From Clostridium sp. AM30-24 (GTDB lineage Bacteria > Bacillota > Clostridia > Lachnospirales > Lachnospiraceae), in the NCBI RefSeq assembly GCF_003480435.1, contig NZ_QUJB01000010.1, forward strand, positions 1 to 64,000: a DNA stretch of 64,000 nt. Reading direction: 5' to 3'. Shown piece by piece: positions 52,425 through 60,703 of the stretch. Position numbers and translations under genes: made by a program. Within the stretch, counting starts at the first letter, position 1; each line of letters starts with the position of its first letter. The notes under the pieces were generated by a model. That model was not told the DNA's origin. It saw only the letters and a program-made list of their open reading frames with translations, and searched no databases.

Positions 52425-53111
52425 ATGGGGACACAGACGAAAACACTTGCGGAGCAGGTTGCGGACGGAATCATGAATCTGATCCAGGAGACACCATACA
52501 AAGCAGGAGACAAGCTTCCGACGGAAAAGGAACTCTGTGAGAGTACGGGAGCAGGAAGAAATACGGTCCGTGAGGCCTTAAAGATCCTTGCATCCAGAAA
52601 TGTCTTAGAGATCCGTCAGGGCGCAGGAACCTTTGTGTCTGAAAAACAGGGGATCCCGGATGATCCTCTTGGATTTTCAATGGTGAATGACCACGTAAAG
52701 CTTACAAAGGATCTGCTTCAGGTGAGGATCATGCTGGAGCCGCAGATCGCGGCACTTGCGGCCCAGTGTGCAAAGGAGCACGAGATCAAAGAACTGGAAG
52801 AGATCCTCGAAGAGATGGAAGCGGCAATGAAAAAGAGGGAGGATTATTCGGAGTTGGATACGAAATTCCACACGAAGATTGCCCAGTGTACGCATAATAT
52901 CGTGATGGAAAATCTTCTTCCGGTGATCGGAAAAGGCGTGGCTGTTTTTGCAAGGGAGGTTGCACAGACAGAATATGACCGGACATGGATCTCGCACCGA
53001 AAGATCTTTTGCTATATCCGGGATCACAAGCCCTTTGAGGCAGAGATGGAGATGCAGTATCATCTCCTGTATAACACGAGCCGGTATGAGGAAGAGCAGA
53101 ACGGACTTTAA
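52425..53111 (+). CDS. FadR-type GntR transcriptional regulator
   Basis: A 228-residue regulator with a winged helix-turn-helix (AGDKLPTEKELCESTGAGRNTVREALKIL, about 28-56) and an FCD ligand domain (about 90-220). GGAGG lies 9 bases before ATG 52425. It lies 302 bases upstream of the FAD dehydrogenase trio and probably regulates it; a terminator intervenes. It differs from the GntR protein at 49491 in its ligand domain. Confidence 0.9.
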   Translation: MGTQTKTLAEQVADGIMNLIQETPYKAGDKLPTEKELCESTGAGRNTVREALKILASRNVLEIRQGAGTFVSEKQGIPDDPLGFSMVNDHVKLTKDLLQVRIMLEPQIAALAAQCAKEHEIKELEEILEEMEAAMKKREDYSELDTKFHTKIAQCTHNIVMENLLPVIGKGVAVFAREVAQTEYDRTWISHRKIFCYIRDHKPFEAEMEMQYHLLYNTSRYEEEQNGL

Positions 53112-53152
53112 GGAATGACGGTTTTGCGCCTGCCCAGCTGATTGGAGCATGA

Positions 53153-53197
53153 AAAGTCTTCGAGAATTTGTAGGATAAATTTTCGGAGACTTTTTTT
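53153..53197 (+). terminator. Terminator after the FadR-type regulator
   Basis: AAAGTCTTCGAGAATTT (53153-53169) pairs with AAATTTTCGGAGACTTT (53178-53193) and continues with a T run. Confidence 0.88.
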
Positions 53198-53295
53198 ATA
53201 AAAGGAAAGAGAAATCAAAAATTCCTGCGTGCCGATCCCCTTTGGGATACTGCGAAAAAGCAATGAAAAAATATCAGGGAGATTAAGAAAAGTCC

Positions 53296-53324
53296 TTGTA
53301 AAACGTTGGGATCTGTGGTAAGAT
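53296..53324 (+). promoter_or_regulatory. Promoter of the dehydrogenase trio
   Basis: TTGTAA (53296-53301), 17 bases, TAAGAT (53319-53324), 90 bases upstream of the first gene. Confidence 0.5.
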
Positions 53325-53413
53325 TCAAATATAAAATAGGTAGGATGAATTTTGACCTGACCATTATAGAAAATAATAGCAACGAGATAAAATATCCAAA
53401 AAGGAGAAAAGTT

Positions 53414-54886
53414 ATGGGACGATTTGATGTGCTTATCATTGGCGGCGGTGTTGTCGGCAGTGCAATCGCAAGAGAGCTTACAAGATATCAGCTCCGGATC
53501 GGTGTGCTGGAAAAGAATCTGGATGTCTGTTATGAGACGAGCGGACGAAATTCCGGAGTGGTCCACGGCGGATTCGCATATGATGTAGGAACACTGAAAG
53601 CAAAGCTTTGTGTGGAAGGCAATCAGGGGATGGATGAACTGTCCAGGGAGCTTGGCTTTGTATTCAAACGCTGTGGAAAGGTTCTTGTAGGAAAAACTCC
53701 GGAGGACCTGGAGACATTAAAACGGACGATCGTTCAGGGAGAAAAGAATGGAGCAACAAAGCTTCGTCTGTTGAATAAAGAAGAACTTCATGAGCTGGTT
53801 CCGACAGCAGTTGGAGAGTTTGCCATGTTCTCAGAAAATTCCGGAATCGTAGATCCCTTTAACTATACGATCGCACTGGCGGAGAATGCAGCTCAGAACG
53901 GAGCGGAATATTTCTTCGATCATGAAGTGACAGGAATCAGCCGTGGAACAAGCGAGACAGGAGAAGATCTTTATACGGTAACGACAACGCACGGAACCTT
54001 TGAGTCCCGTTGGGTGGTCAACAGTGCCGGACTTGGCTGCGGAAAGATTTCTGATATGCTTGGTATCAAAGGATATCGCGTGATCGGCTCCAAGGGAGAT
54101 TACATCATTCTGGACCGCAGGACCGGAGAGCTTCTTCCGATGCCGATCTATCCGGTTCCAAGTAATACATATATGGGAATCCATGTTACCAATACGACGG
54201 ATGGAAATGTAATTATCGGACCGAATGCAGAGATGACAGAGAATTTCACGTACTATGGAGTGCCGCAGGAGAACATGGATTACCTTGCAAAGAGTGCATC
54301 TGAGATCTGGCCGTATATTAAAAAGCCGGATTATATCCGCAACTATTCCGGAATCCTGCCGAAGTGGGTGGATGAGAACGGAACGATCCAGGATTTCAAG
54401 ATCGAGATCCGTCCGGAGCTTGCGCCGCATGCGGTGAACCTTGTAGGAATCGAGTCTCCGGGACTTACGGCAGCAGTTCCGATCGGACGTATGGTGGCAC
54501 GGATGATGCAGGAATACGAAGCATTTAAGGAAAATCCGGAATTTAACCCGAAACGGGAGGGAATTATCCGGTTTGATGAGCAGGATGACGAGACAAAAGC
54601 AAAGCTGATCGCAGAAGATCCGGATTATGGTGAGGTGATCTGCCGCTGTGAGAAGGTAACAAAGGCGGAGATTCTCAAGGCGATCCACAATCCGCTCGGA
54701 GTTCATACGATGACAGGAATCAAGTACCGTACAAGATCCATGATGGGTCGTTGTCAGGGCGGTTACTGCCAGATGAGAATTGAAAAAATGATCGAGGATG
54801 AGCTCGGTGTGAAGGATACGGATATCCGGTATGCAAGACAGAATTCCTGGATGTTTACCGGAGAAGTGAGAAAGGAGGAACAGTAG
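53414..54886 (+). CDS. GlpA-like FAD-dependent dehydrogenase with Fe-S-binding tail
   Basis: A 490-residue protein. An FAD-binding Rossmann start (VLIIGGGVVGSAIARELTRY) and DAO-type core (about 1-375) are followed by a BFD-like [2Fe-2S] domain (about 410-470) with the cysteines CRC and CQGGYC. It fits the anaerobic glycerol-3-phosphate or 2-hydroxyacid dehydrogenase group seen in Clostridia. ATG 53414 follows AAGGAG; the upstream in-frame part is leader. First gene of a three-gene operon. Confidence 0.88.
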   Translation: MGRFDVLIIGGGVVGSAIARELTRYQLRIGVLEKNLDVCYETSGRNSGVVHGGFAYDVGTLKAKLCVEGNQGMDELSRELGFVFKRCGKVLVGKTPEDLETLKRTIVQGEKNGATKLRLLNKEELHELVPTAVGEFAMFSENSGIVDPFNYTIALAENAAQNGAEYFFDHEVTGISRGTSETGEDLYTVTTTHGTFESRWVVNSAGLGCGKISDMLGIKGYRVIGSKGDYIILDRRTGELLPMPIYPVPSNTYMGIHVTNTTDGNVIIGPNAEMTENFTYYGVPQENMDYLAKSASEIWPYIKKPDYIRNYSGILPKWVDENGTIQDFKIEIRPELAPHAVNLVGIESPGLTAAVPIGRMVARMMQEYEAFKENPEFNPKREGIIRFDEQDDETKAKLIAEDPDYGEVICRCEKVTKAEILKAIHNPLGVHTMTGIKYRTRSMMGRCQGGYCQMRIEKMIEDELGVKDTDIRYARQNSWMFTGEVRKEEQ

Positions 54887-54887
54887 G

Positions 54888-56120
54888 ATGGAAACACGTG
54901 ATGTGGTAATTGTCGGCGGAGGTCCGGCCGGACTTGCGGCAGCCGTAGAGCTTTATAAAAAAGGGATCAGGAATGTTCTGATCGTAGAACGTGAAAAGAC
55001 CATGGGCGGTATTTTACGTCAGTGTATTCATGACGGTTTCGGTCTGACGAGATTTGGAGAGACCTTGAGCGGACCGGAATATGCACAGAAATTTATTGAC
55101 GAGGTCATGGAATTAAAGATCCCGTATGTGACCGATACGACTGTTCTTTCTGTATCTCCGGACAAGGTTGTAACCCTTGCTTCTTCGAATGGTTTAAAGA
55201 AGATTCAGGCAAAAGCTGTGATCCTCACCATGGGCTGCAGAGAGAGGACAAGAGGTGCATTGGGAATCCCGGGCGAACGTCCGACAGGAGTATTCACAGC
55301 AGGTGTTGCACAGGCTTACATCAATCTTTATAACCGCATGGTCGGAAAAGAGGTCGTGATCCTTGGTTCTGGAGATATCGGAATGATCATGGCGAGACGT
55401 TTAACCTTAGAGGGCGCTCATGTACAGGCTGTGTTTGAGATTCAGCCGATCCCGAGCGGACTTCCGAGAAACATCGAACAGTGCCTGAATGACTACGGAA
55501 TCCCGCTGTATCTGAGCCACACGATCACAGACATCCACGGAAATGAGCGTGTGACAGGCGTTACCGTTGCACAGGTGGATGAGCACATGAAGCCGATTCC
55601 GGGAACGGAGAAGGAATACAACTGTGATACGGTGATCCTCTCGGTCGGTCTGATCCCGGAAAACGAGCTTTCCATCGATGCCGGTGTTACGCTTGATGCA
55701 AGAACAAAGGGTGCGGTGGTTGATGAATATTTCCAGACAGAAAAATCCGGTTTCTTTGCAGCCGGCAATGTCCTCCATGTTCATGATCTGGTAGACTTTG
55801 TGTCCATGGAAGCAGAAAAGCTGGCAGACGGTGTTGCGGAATATGTGGAAAACGGCAGTCTGCCGGAGTGCACGATCCCGGTGAAAGCAGCTTCCGGCAT
55901 CAATCATACGGTGCCGATGAAGGTCAGCGGAAAGAAAGATGTGACGATCTCCATGCGTGTCGGACGGAAGTTTGAAAATTGCACGATCGAGGTCAGACAG
56001 GGAGAAAAGGTTCTTGCGAAAAAGCATTTAAAGAAGGCGCTTCCGGCAGAGATGATCCAGATCCCGGTTAAGAAAGAGGCGTTTGAAGGTGAGCAGGAAG
56101 TGGAGGTGTGCATCTTATGA
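54888..56120 (+). CDS. FAD/NAD-dependent oxidoreductase, partner of the GlpA-like protein
   Basis: A 410-residue Pyr_redox-type flavoprotein. FAD loop VVIVGGGPAGLAAAVELYKK at the start, the second loop VILGSGDIGMIMARRL, the conserved TMGCRERTRG and a GAVVDEYFQT-SGFFAAGNV end. It begins 1 base after the previous stop and its TGA overlaps the next start (ATGA). Likely passes electrons between NAD(H) and the partner dehydrogenase. Confidence 0.9.
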   Translation: METRDVVIVGGGPAGLAAAVELYKKGIRNVLIVEREKTMGGILRQCIHDGFGLTRFGETLSGPEYAQKFIDEVMELKIPYVTDTTVLSVSPDKVVTLASSNGLKKIQAKAVILTMGCRERTRGALGIPGERPTGVFTAGVAQAYINLYNRMVGKEVVILGSGDIGMIMARRLTLEGAHVQAVFEIQPIPSGLPRNIEQCLNDYGIPLYLSHTITDIHGNERVTGVTVAQVDEHMKPIPGTEKEYNCDTVILSVGLIPENELSIDAGVTLDARTKGAVVDEYFQTEKSGFFAAGNVLHVHDLVDFVSMEAEKLADGVAEYVENGSLPECTIPVKAASGINHTVPMKVSGKKDVTISMRVGRKFENCTIEVRQGEKVLAKKHLKKALPAEMIQIPVKKEAFEGEQEVEVCIL

Positions 56121-56479
56121 TTAGAAAAATGACATGTATCGTATGTCCGAATGGCTGTGAGCTTGAGGCGGAGATCGTGGATGGAAAATGCATCTCCGTG
56201 AGTGGAAATTTATGCCCGAAGGGAGCTCAGTATGCGGCGCAGGAGGTCGAAGCGCCGAAGCGTACGATCGCAAGCTCCGTGGCTGTGAAAAACGGAGTTC
56301 TCCCACTTGTCAGCGTGCGGTTAAACCGTGCGGTGCCGAAGGAGAAGCTGTTTGAGGTGATGGCGGAGATCCGAAAGCTGTCCTTAAATGCACCGGTCCA
56401 TACCGGTGATCTGATCGTAGAAAATATTTTAGGTCTTGGAAGCGATCTGATCGCGACGAAAAATGTAGAGAAACAGTAG
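56117..56479 (+). CDS. DUF1667 cysteine-rich small subunit
   Basis: A 120-residue DUF1667 protein. Four cysteines are arranged as CIVCPNGC at the start and GNLCPKG about 20 residues later, likely a metal or Fe-S site. It is consistently the third partner of the two flavoproteins in Clostridia. Start ATG 56117 (ATGA overlap) follows GTGGAGGTG, rather than the frame start at 56108. Confidence 0.9.
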   Translation: MIRKMTCIVCPNGCELEAEIVDGKCISVSGNLCPKGAQYAAQEVEAPKRTIASSVAVKNGVLPLVSVRLNRAVPKEKLFEVMAEIRKLSLNAPVHTGDLIVENILGLGSDLIATKNVEKQ

Positions 56480-56496
56480 TATAGAAGATTATTTGG

Positions 56497-56593
56497 AAGA
56501 GTCCGGTGGTTCTCTTAGGAGATGCGAAGGAAGCGACTGCTTTTTGGCAGAAATTCCTACGAATTTCTTAAAAGAGTGCAGCCGGACTCTTTG
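56497..56593 (+). terminator. Terminator with a palindromic repeat nested in its loop
   Basis: AAGAGTCCGG (56497-56506) pairs with CCGGACTCTT (56582-56591). The 75-base loop contains its own AGAAATTC-CTAC-GAATTTCT hairpin (56549-56569) and a run CTTTTT after GCGACTGC. Looks like a terminator disrupted by a repeat of the post-terminator family. Confidence 0.7.
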
Positions 56594-56598
56594 TCTGA

Positions 56599-56627
56599 TT
56601 GAAAAGAATCTGAATCTGTGCTATGAT
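56599..56627 (+). promoter_or_regulatory. Promoter of the nucleotidyltransferase gene
   Basis: TTGAAA (56599-56604), 17 bases, TATGAT (56622-56627), 50 bases before the start codon. Confidence 0.6.
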
Positions 56628-56676
56628 ACCTCCATATGGGTATGAAAGAATCTGCATAAAAAAGGAGGACTGTTAC

Positions 56677-57597
56677 ATGAAAAAGACATCTCTTGTCATC
56701 ATGGCAGCAGGAATTGGAAGCCGTTTTGGCGGCGGGATCAAGCAGCTTGCCCCGGTTGGACCGAGCGGTGAGATCATTATGGACTATTCGATCCATGATG
56801 CCCTGGAAGCAGGATTTGATAAAATTATCTTTATTATAAGAAAAGATCTGGAAAAGGATTTCAAGGAGATCATCGGAAATCGTATCGAGAAGATCGCTCC
56901 GGTAGAGTACGCGTATCAGGAGATGGATGATCTCCCGGAGGGATTTTCTGTTCCGGAAGGAAGAAAGAAACCGTGGGGAACCGGTCAGGCGATCCTTGCG
57001 GCGAGAAATTTAATTAAGGAGCCGTTCCTTGTCATCAATGCAGATGACTATTATGGAAAAGAAGGTTTCAGGATCGTCCATGATTACATGGTAAATGAGA
57101 TGGATGATACAAAGGACACCTTTGATATGTGTATGGCTGGATTTATCCTCTCCAACACCTTAAGCGAAAACGGACCTGTAACCCGAGGCGTGTGCACCGT
57201 AGATGATCACGGATATCTCTCCAAGGTCACAGAGACATATGATGTATATAAGGCGGGGGACGGTATGCACGCGGCAGACCACGATGGAAACCCGGTTACC
57301 GTAACGGAAGGGCAGCATGTTTCCATGAATATGTTCGGTCTCCCGGCCTCCTTCGTAAAAGAACTGGAAAAAGGATTCCCGGAATTCCTCTCCGGCGTGA
57401 AAGAGGGGGATCTGAAAGCGGAATACCTTCTCCCAGCGGTGATCGACAGCTGTATTCATAACGGAAAAGGTACAGTCCGCGTCCTTGAGACAAAGGATAA
57501 ATGGTTTGGTGTGACCTACAAAGAGGACAAACCGGCTGTTGTAGCATCGATCCAGAAACTGGTAGATGCAGGTGTTTATCCCAAAAAGTTATTCTAA
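56677..57597 (+). CDS. Sugar nucleotidyltransferase-like protein
   Basis: A 306-residue NTP_transferase-type protein. The nucleotide signature is VIMAAGIGSRFGGGIKQLAP, followed by the metal/sugar loop FLVINADDYYGKEGF. Such proteins activate sugar phosphates with NTPs, but this short variant lacks the left-handed helix tail of GlmU-type enzymes. ATG 56677 follows AAGGAGG. The acceptor sugar is unknown. Confidence 0.85.
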   Translation: MKKTSLVIMAAGIGSRFGGGIKQLAPVGPSGEIIMDYSIHDALEAGFDKIIFIIRKDLEKDFKEIIGNRIEKIAPVEYAYQEMDDLPEGFSVPEGRKKPWGTGQAILAARNLIKEPFLVINADDYYGKEGFRIVHDYMVNEMDDTKDTFDMCMAGFILSNTLSENGPVTRGVCTVDDHGYLSKVTETYDVYKAGDGMHAADHDGNPVTVTEGQHVSMNMFGLPASFVKELEKGFPEFLSGVKEGDLKAEYLLPAVIDSCIHNGKGTVRVLETKDKWFGVTYKEDKPAVVASIQKLVDAGVYPKKLF

Positions 57598-57665
57598 GAT
57601 CACTGCATAAGTGTAGTTTGACCGGTCGGTGTATGACATACGCATAGTGAAGTAAAATGGTAGCT

Positions 57666-57728
57666 TTCCCGCTCTTTTTTGCATATGATAATCCTGTATA
57701 GGGATCAGCAAAGGAGCGGGAACGTTTT
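57666..57728 (+). terminator. Stem-loop containing the next gene's ribosome binding site
   Basis: TTCCCGCTC (57666-57674) pairs with GAGCGGGAA (57714-57722), extended by TTTGC/GCAAA. The sequence CGTTTTT follows and leads straight to ATG 57730. The AAAGGAG site lies in the 3' arm, so the stem can either terminate transcription or hide the ribosome site. Confidence 0.65.
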
Positions 57729-57729
57729 T

Positions 57730-58104
57730 ATGGAGAAGATTCCATGGATGCTTTACCGAAGAGAAGATCGGATCAGGGAACCGGAGAGGAGCGGGAATGA
57801 ATTCCGCTCAGAACTCGATTACTTAAGAGGACTTTACCCGGTTTCGGCAAAGAAAAGCCAGATTCTGGCAGAGGAGGCGTGTGATCTTCTGGAATATCCG
57901 GAAAGTCCTATGTATGACGAGTATCCGGATCGGGAATTCCTATATCGGGAGCTCTCAAAGGTGCGGGAACGCCACCCGGAGGAGACCGCGGGAGAAAAAG
58001 AAGAGCAGGACCTGTTACAGGTGATGCTTGTGAATGAAATATATCGGAGACGAATTTTAAAAAGGGCAGTGACAGATAGACAGAGTGAGGAAACAGGAAG
58101 ATGA
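57730..58104 (+). CDS. Small acidic protein of unknown function
   Basis: A 124-residue protein that I do not recognise. It is strongly charged (many Arg and Glu), with no membrane segment and probably helical. Two thirds of it (SELDYLRGLYPVSAKKSQIL) look like a helical domain; GlyArg at the end. The ATG overlaps none but is 12 bases after AAAGGAG; MLYRRED at 57748 is an alternative start. Its stop overlaps the next gene by 4 bases, so they work together. Confidence 0.65.
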   Translation: MEKIPWMLYRREDRIREPERSGNEFRSELDYLRGLYPVSAKKSQILAEEACDLLEYPESPMYDEYPDREFLYRELSKVRERHPEETAGEKEEQDLLQVMLVNEIYRRRILKRAVTDRQSEETGR

Positions 58105-60560
58105 AGACCGCAAAGAAAATCATGATCCTGCTGCTTATTTTTGTTGCAGCAGGGATCGTTTACTTTATACATCCAGTCGGAAAAAAAGAAGAGCATGGGA
58201 TCACAGAGTATACGGCGATGGAGAAGGCAAAATTTCCGGTACTCTATGCGTTGATGGGAGAACGGGAGATGGCACCGGTGTTCGGACAGACGGAAGAGCG
58301 CGGTGTGACCGCAGGCCGTGGCAGCCTGATCGTTCTTCCGGAAGATCGAAGACTGAAGATACGCTTCGATGGCACAGAAAAAATTCAGGGACTGCGATAT
58401 GAGATCCGCAGCCTTAATACAGAAGATCTGATCGAGCGAACAAACGTCGAGTCTTTTGAGGCAGATGCCATGAGTGCGGAGCTTCCGATCCAGAATCTTC
58501 TGGATCAGGGGAAAGAATATCTGCTCGGTGTCTGTGCGGAGCTTTCTGACAGATCTGAAATCTGGTACTACATGCGGATCATAGAGCAGGATCAGGATCA
58601 TGTAAATGGGATGCTGGCGCTTGCGGAGGAGTTCTCCTCCAAGACGTATAAGTACAGCGACGCCCAGAGCCTGACCATGTATATGGAGACATCCCCAGGT
58701 GCAAACAGCACATCTTTAGGAACTGTGACGCTGAAGGACACCTTTTCCCAGCTCACCTGGGGATCCCTGAACGTGGAGAGGTCCGGAGAGGCATACACAA
58801 AATTAAAGGAACTGTCCGGAAACCTTGCCAACGTGGAGATCACGTCCCATGTGACGGCGAAGAATGGTGAAAAGACGGAAACCTACGAGGTGACAGAAAA
58901 TTTCACAATGAAATGGTCGTCCCAGAGGATCTACATGATGGATTATGAGAGGACCATGACAGAACTTTTCACCGGAGATTCAGATCTTTTCTCCGGGAAG
59001 AGGATCATCCTCGGAATCGGAGATGGAGACGGTGTCCATGCTGTAAAGAGCACAGGAGGCCAGTACACAGCGTTCGTGACAGACCGGGAGCTGTGGGCTT
59101 ATGACAGCGGTGGAAATGTGGGAGCCAGAGTGTTTGCTTTCGGCGGAGCAGCATCCGGTGATATCCGGGATAATGTCCCGGAACATGGCGTTGAGATCCT
59201 TTCTGTGGATGAGGACGGCGGAATCGACTTTATTGTTTACGGAAGAATGAACCGTGGGATCCATGAGGGCAGTATGGGAATTTCCTACTATCATTATGCG
59301 ATGGATCAGAATGCCTTGGAGGAGAAGTTCTTTATCCCGTCCACAGAAGGCTATGAGGAGCTGAAGAGTGATCTCTCCGTCCTCGCCCATCGTGGCACGA
59401 ACGGAATCTTCTATTTTTATATGGATCATGGAATCTATGGGATCGATCTGAAGAGTCTGGAATATGTGGCGATCACATCTGGTCTTACGAAGGACCAGCT
59501 TGCGGTCAGTGCGGACCATTCCCGGGCAGCCTGGCAGGAGAACACGGGAATCTGGGATTCCCAGACGATCCAGATCATGGATCTCGACACCGGGGATAAG
59601 ACCCAGCTCGGCGGTGAAGCAGGTTCCGTATCAAGAATTCTGGGATTTGTCGGAAATGACTGCATTTACGGAACCGGAGACAGCGGGGATTACCTGATGT
59701 CCAACGGTCGTGTGATGGGACTGTATTTAAAGAGTATCGATATCGTGGACCGTGAGATGAAATCCGTGATGCATTATGAGAAGCCGGGTTCCTGGATCCG
59801 TGAGGTGTCTGTGGATGACAGCCGGATCCATATGAAGACAGTGAACAGCAAGAACGGATTTTTCGGAACATATTCCGAGGATACGCTGGTCTGCAACGCG
59901 GAAGTCCTTTCGGGAAAAACCGACGATATCGGCTGGTATGCTTCGGATCAGAAAGGACAGGTTTTGTTTGTCCAGCTTGATCGGGATATTGAGACGGCGA
60001 AGAAAAAGATCCGTCAGGCGTCTCCCAAGCTGGCGGAGAATACCGGGACTGTAAAACCGGTGGTATCAGCGGCATGCAAAACAACGGAATTTTATGCCTA
60101 TGGACGGGGGCGGTTTCTTGGACGATTCGTGGATTTTGCGGATGCGGCGGAAATTGCGTACAACCATATGGGATTTGTGACGGCAGGCCGTGACCGGACC
60201 ATCTGGGTCCGTGGAAACAGGGCGAGCGCTTCCAATATCAGGGACATCTCATCGGCTTCCAGACTGATGGAGCGGTACCGGGATTCATTTGAATCAAACC
60301 AGATGATGGAGGATGGAACGTTCCTTCTCGATGCGTCCGGCAGCAGGATCGTGCAGGTGCTGTATTTTGTGGGACAGAATATTCCTGTACTGGCATACAC
60401 CGGTGAGGGAACCTCTATGTATCTGACCGGCTATGACCAGACGCATGTCCGGGTGTACCATCCGGAGAGCGGTGCGACAGAAGTCCTGTCCATGGAAACG
60501 GCGAACCAGATGTTTGGTGCGGCGGGATGTGACTTTGTCTGCTGCATTCCTGCAGATTAA
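58101..60560 (+). CDS. Large membrane-anchored protein of unknown function
   Basis: An 819-residue protein that I do not recognise. A short N-terminal basic segment and a membrane anchor (about 5-23) put the rest outside the cell. The extracellular part is beta-rich with repeated aspartate- and glycine-containing strands (ISVDEDGGIDFIVYGRMNRG, LDTGDKTQLGGEAG), suggesting propeller-like blades between about 270 and 620. No catalytic motif is evident. It overlaps the small acidic protein by 4 bases (ATGA). Confidence 0.7.
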   Translation: MKTAKKIMILLLIFVAAGIVYFIHPVGKKEEHGITEYTAMEKAKFPVLYALMGEREMAPVFGQTEERGVTAGRGSLIVLPEDRRLKIRFDGTEKIQGLRYEIRSLNTEDLIERTNVESFEADAMSAELPIQNLLDQGKEYLLGVCAELSDRSEIWYYMRIIEQDQDHVNGMLALAEEFSSKTYKYSDAQSLTMYMETSPGANSTSLGTVTLKDTFSQLTWGSLNVERSGEAYTKLKELSGNLANVEITSHVTAKNGEKTETYEVTENFTMKWSSQRIYMMDYERTMTELFTGDSDLFSGKRIILGIGDGDGVHAVKSTGGQYTAFVTDRELWAYDSGGNVGARVFAFGGAASGDIRDNVPEHGVEILSVDEDGGIDFIVYGRMNRGIHEGSMGISYYHYAMDQNALEEKFFIPSTEGYEELKSDLSVLAHRGTNGIFYFYMDHGIYGIDLKSLEYVAITSGLTKDQLAVSADHSRAAWQENTGIWDSQTIQIMDLDTGDKTQLGGEAGSVSRILGFVGNDCIYGTGDSGDYLMSNGRVMGLYLKSIDIVDREMKSVMHYEKPGSWIREVSVDDSRIHMKTVNSKNGFFGTYSEDTLVCNAEVLSGKTDDIGWYASDQKGQVLFVQLDRDIETAKKKIRQASPKLAENTGTVKPVVSAACKTTEFYAYGRGRFLGRFVDFADAAEIAYNHMGFVTAGRDRTIWVRGNRASASNIRDISSASRLMERYRDSFESNQMMEDGTFLLDASGSRIVQVLYFVGQNIPVLAYTGEGTSMYLTGYDQTHVRVYHPESGATEVLSMETANQMFGAAGCDFVCCIPAD

Positions 60561-60603
60561 GCGGAAAGATCCATTCCGGACCTGCGGAACAATTACAAAA
60601 AAC

Positions 60604-60631
60604 TTTACATTTTTCCAGGATATGTTATAAT
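60604..60631 (+). promoter_or_regulatory. Promoter of murA
   Basis: TTTACA (60604-60609), 16 bases, TATAAT (60626-60631), 73 bases upstream of the start. Confidence 0.6.
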
Positions 60632-60703
60632 CATAACGAAAACAAGCTGGGACGAATGCGGGATAGCTTTGTCCTTTTTTAGATATATAGATAGAGGTGC
60701 GTA

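Noticed and set aside
53831..54706. 291-residue minus-strand frame opposite the GlpA-like gene
   Set aside because: Antisense shadow; the plus frame has FAD and Fe-S motifs.
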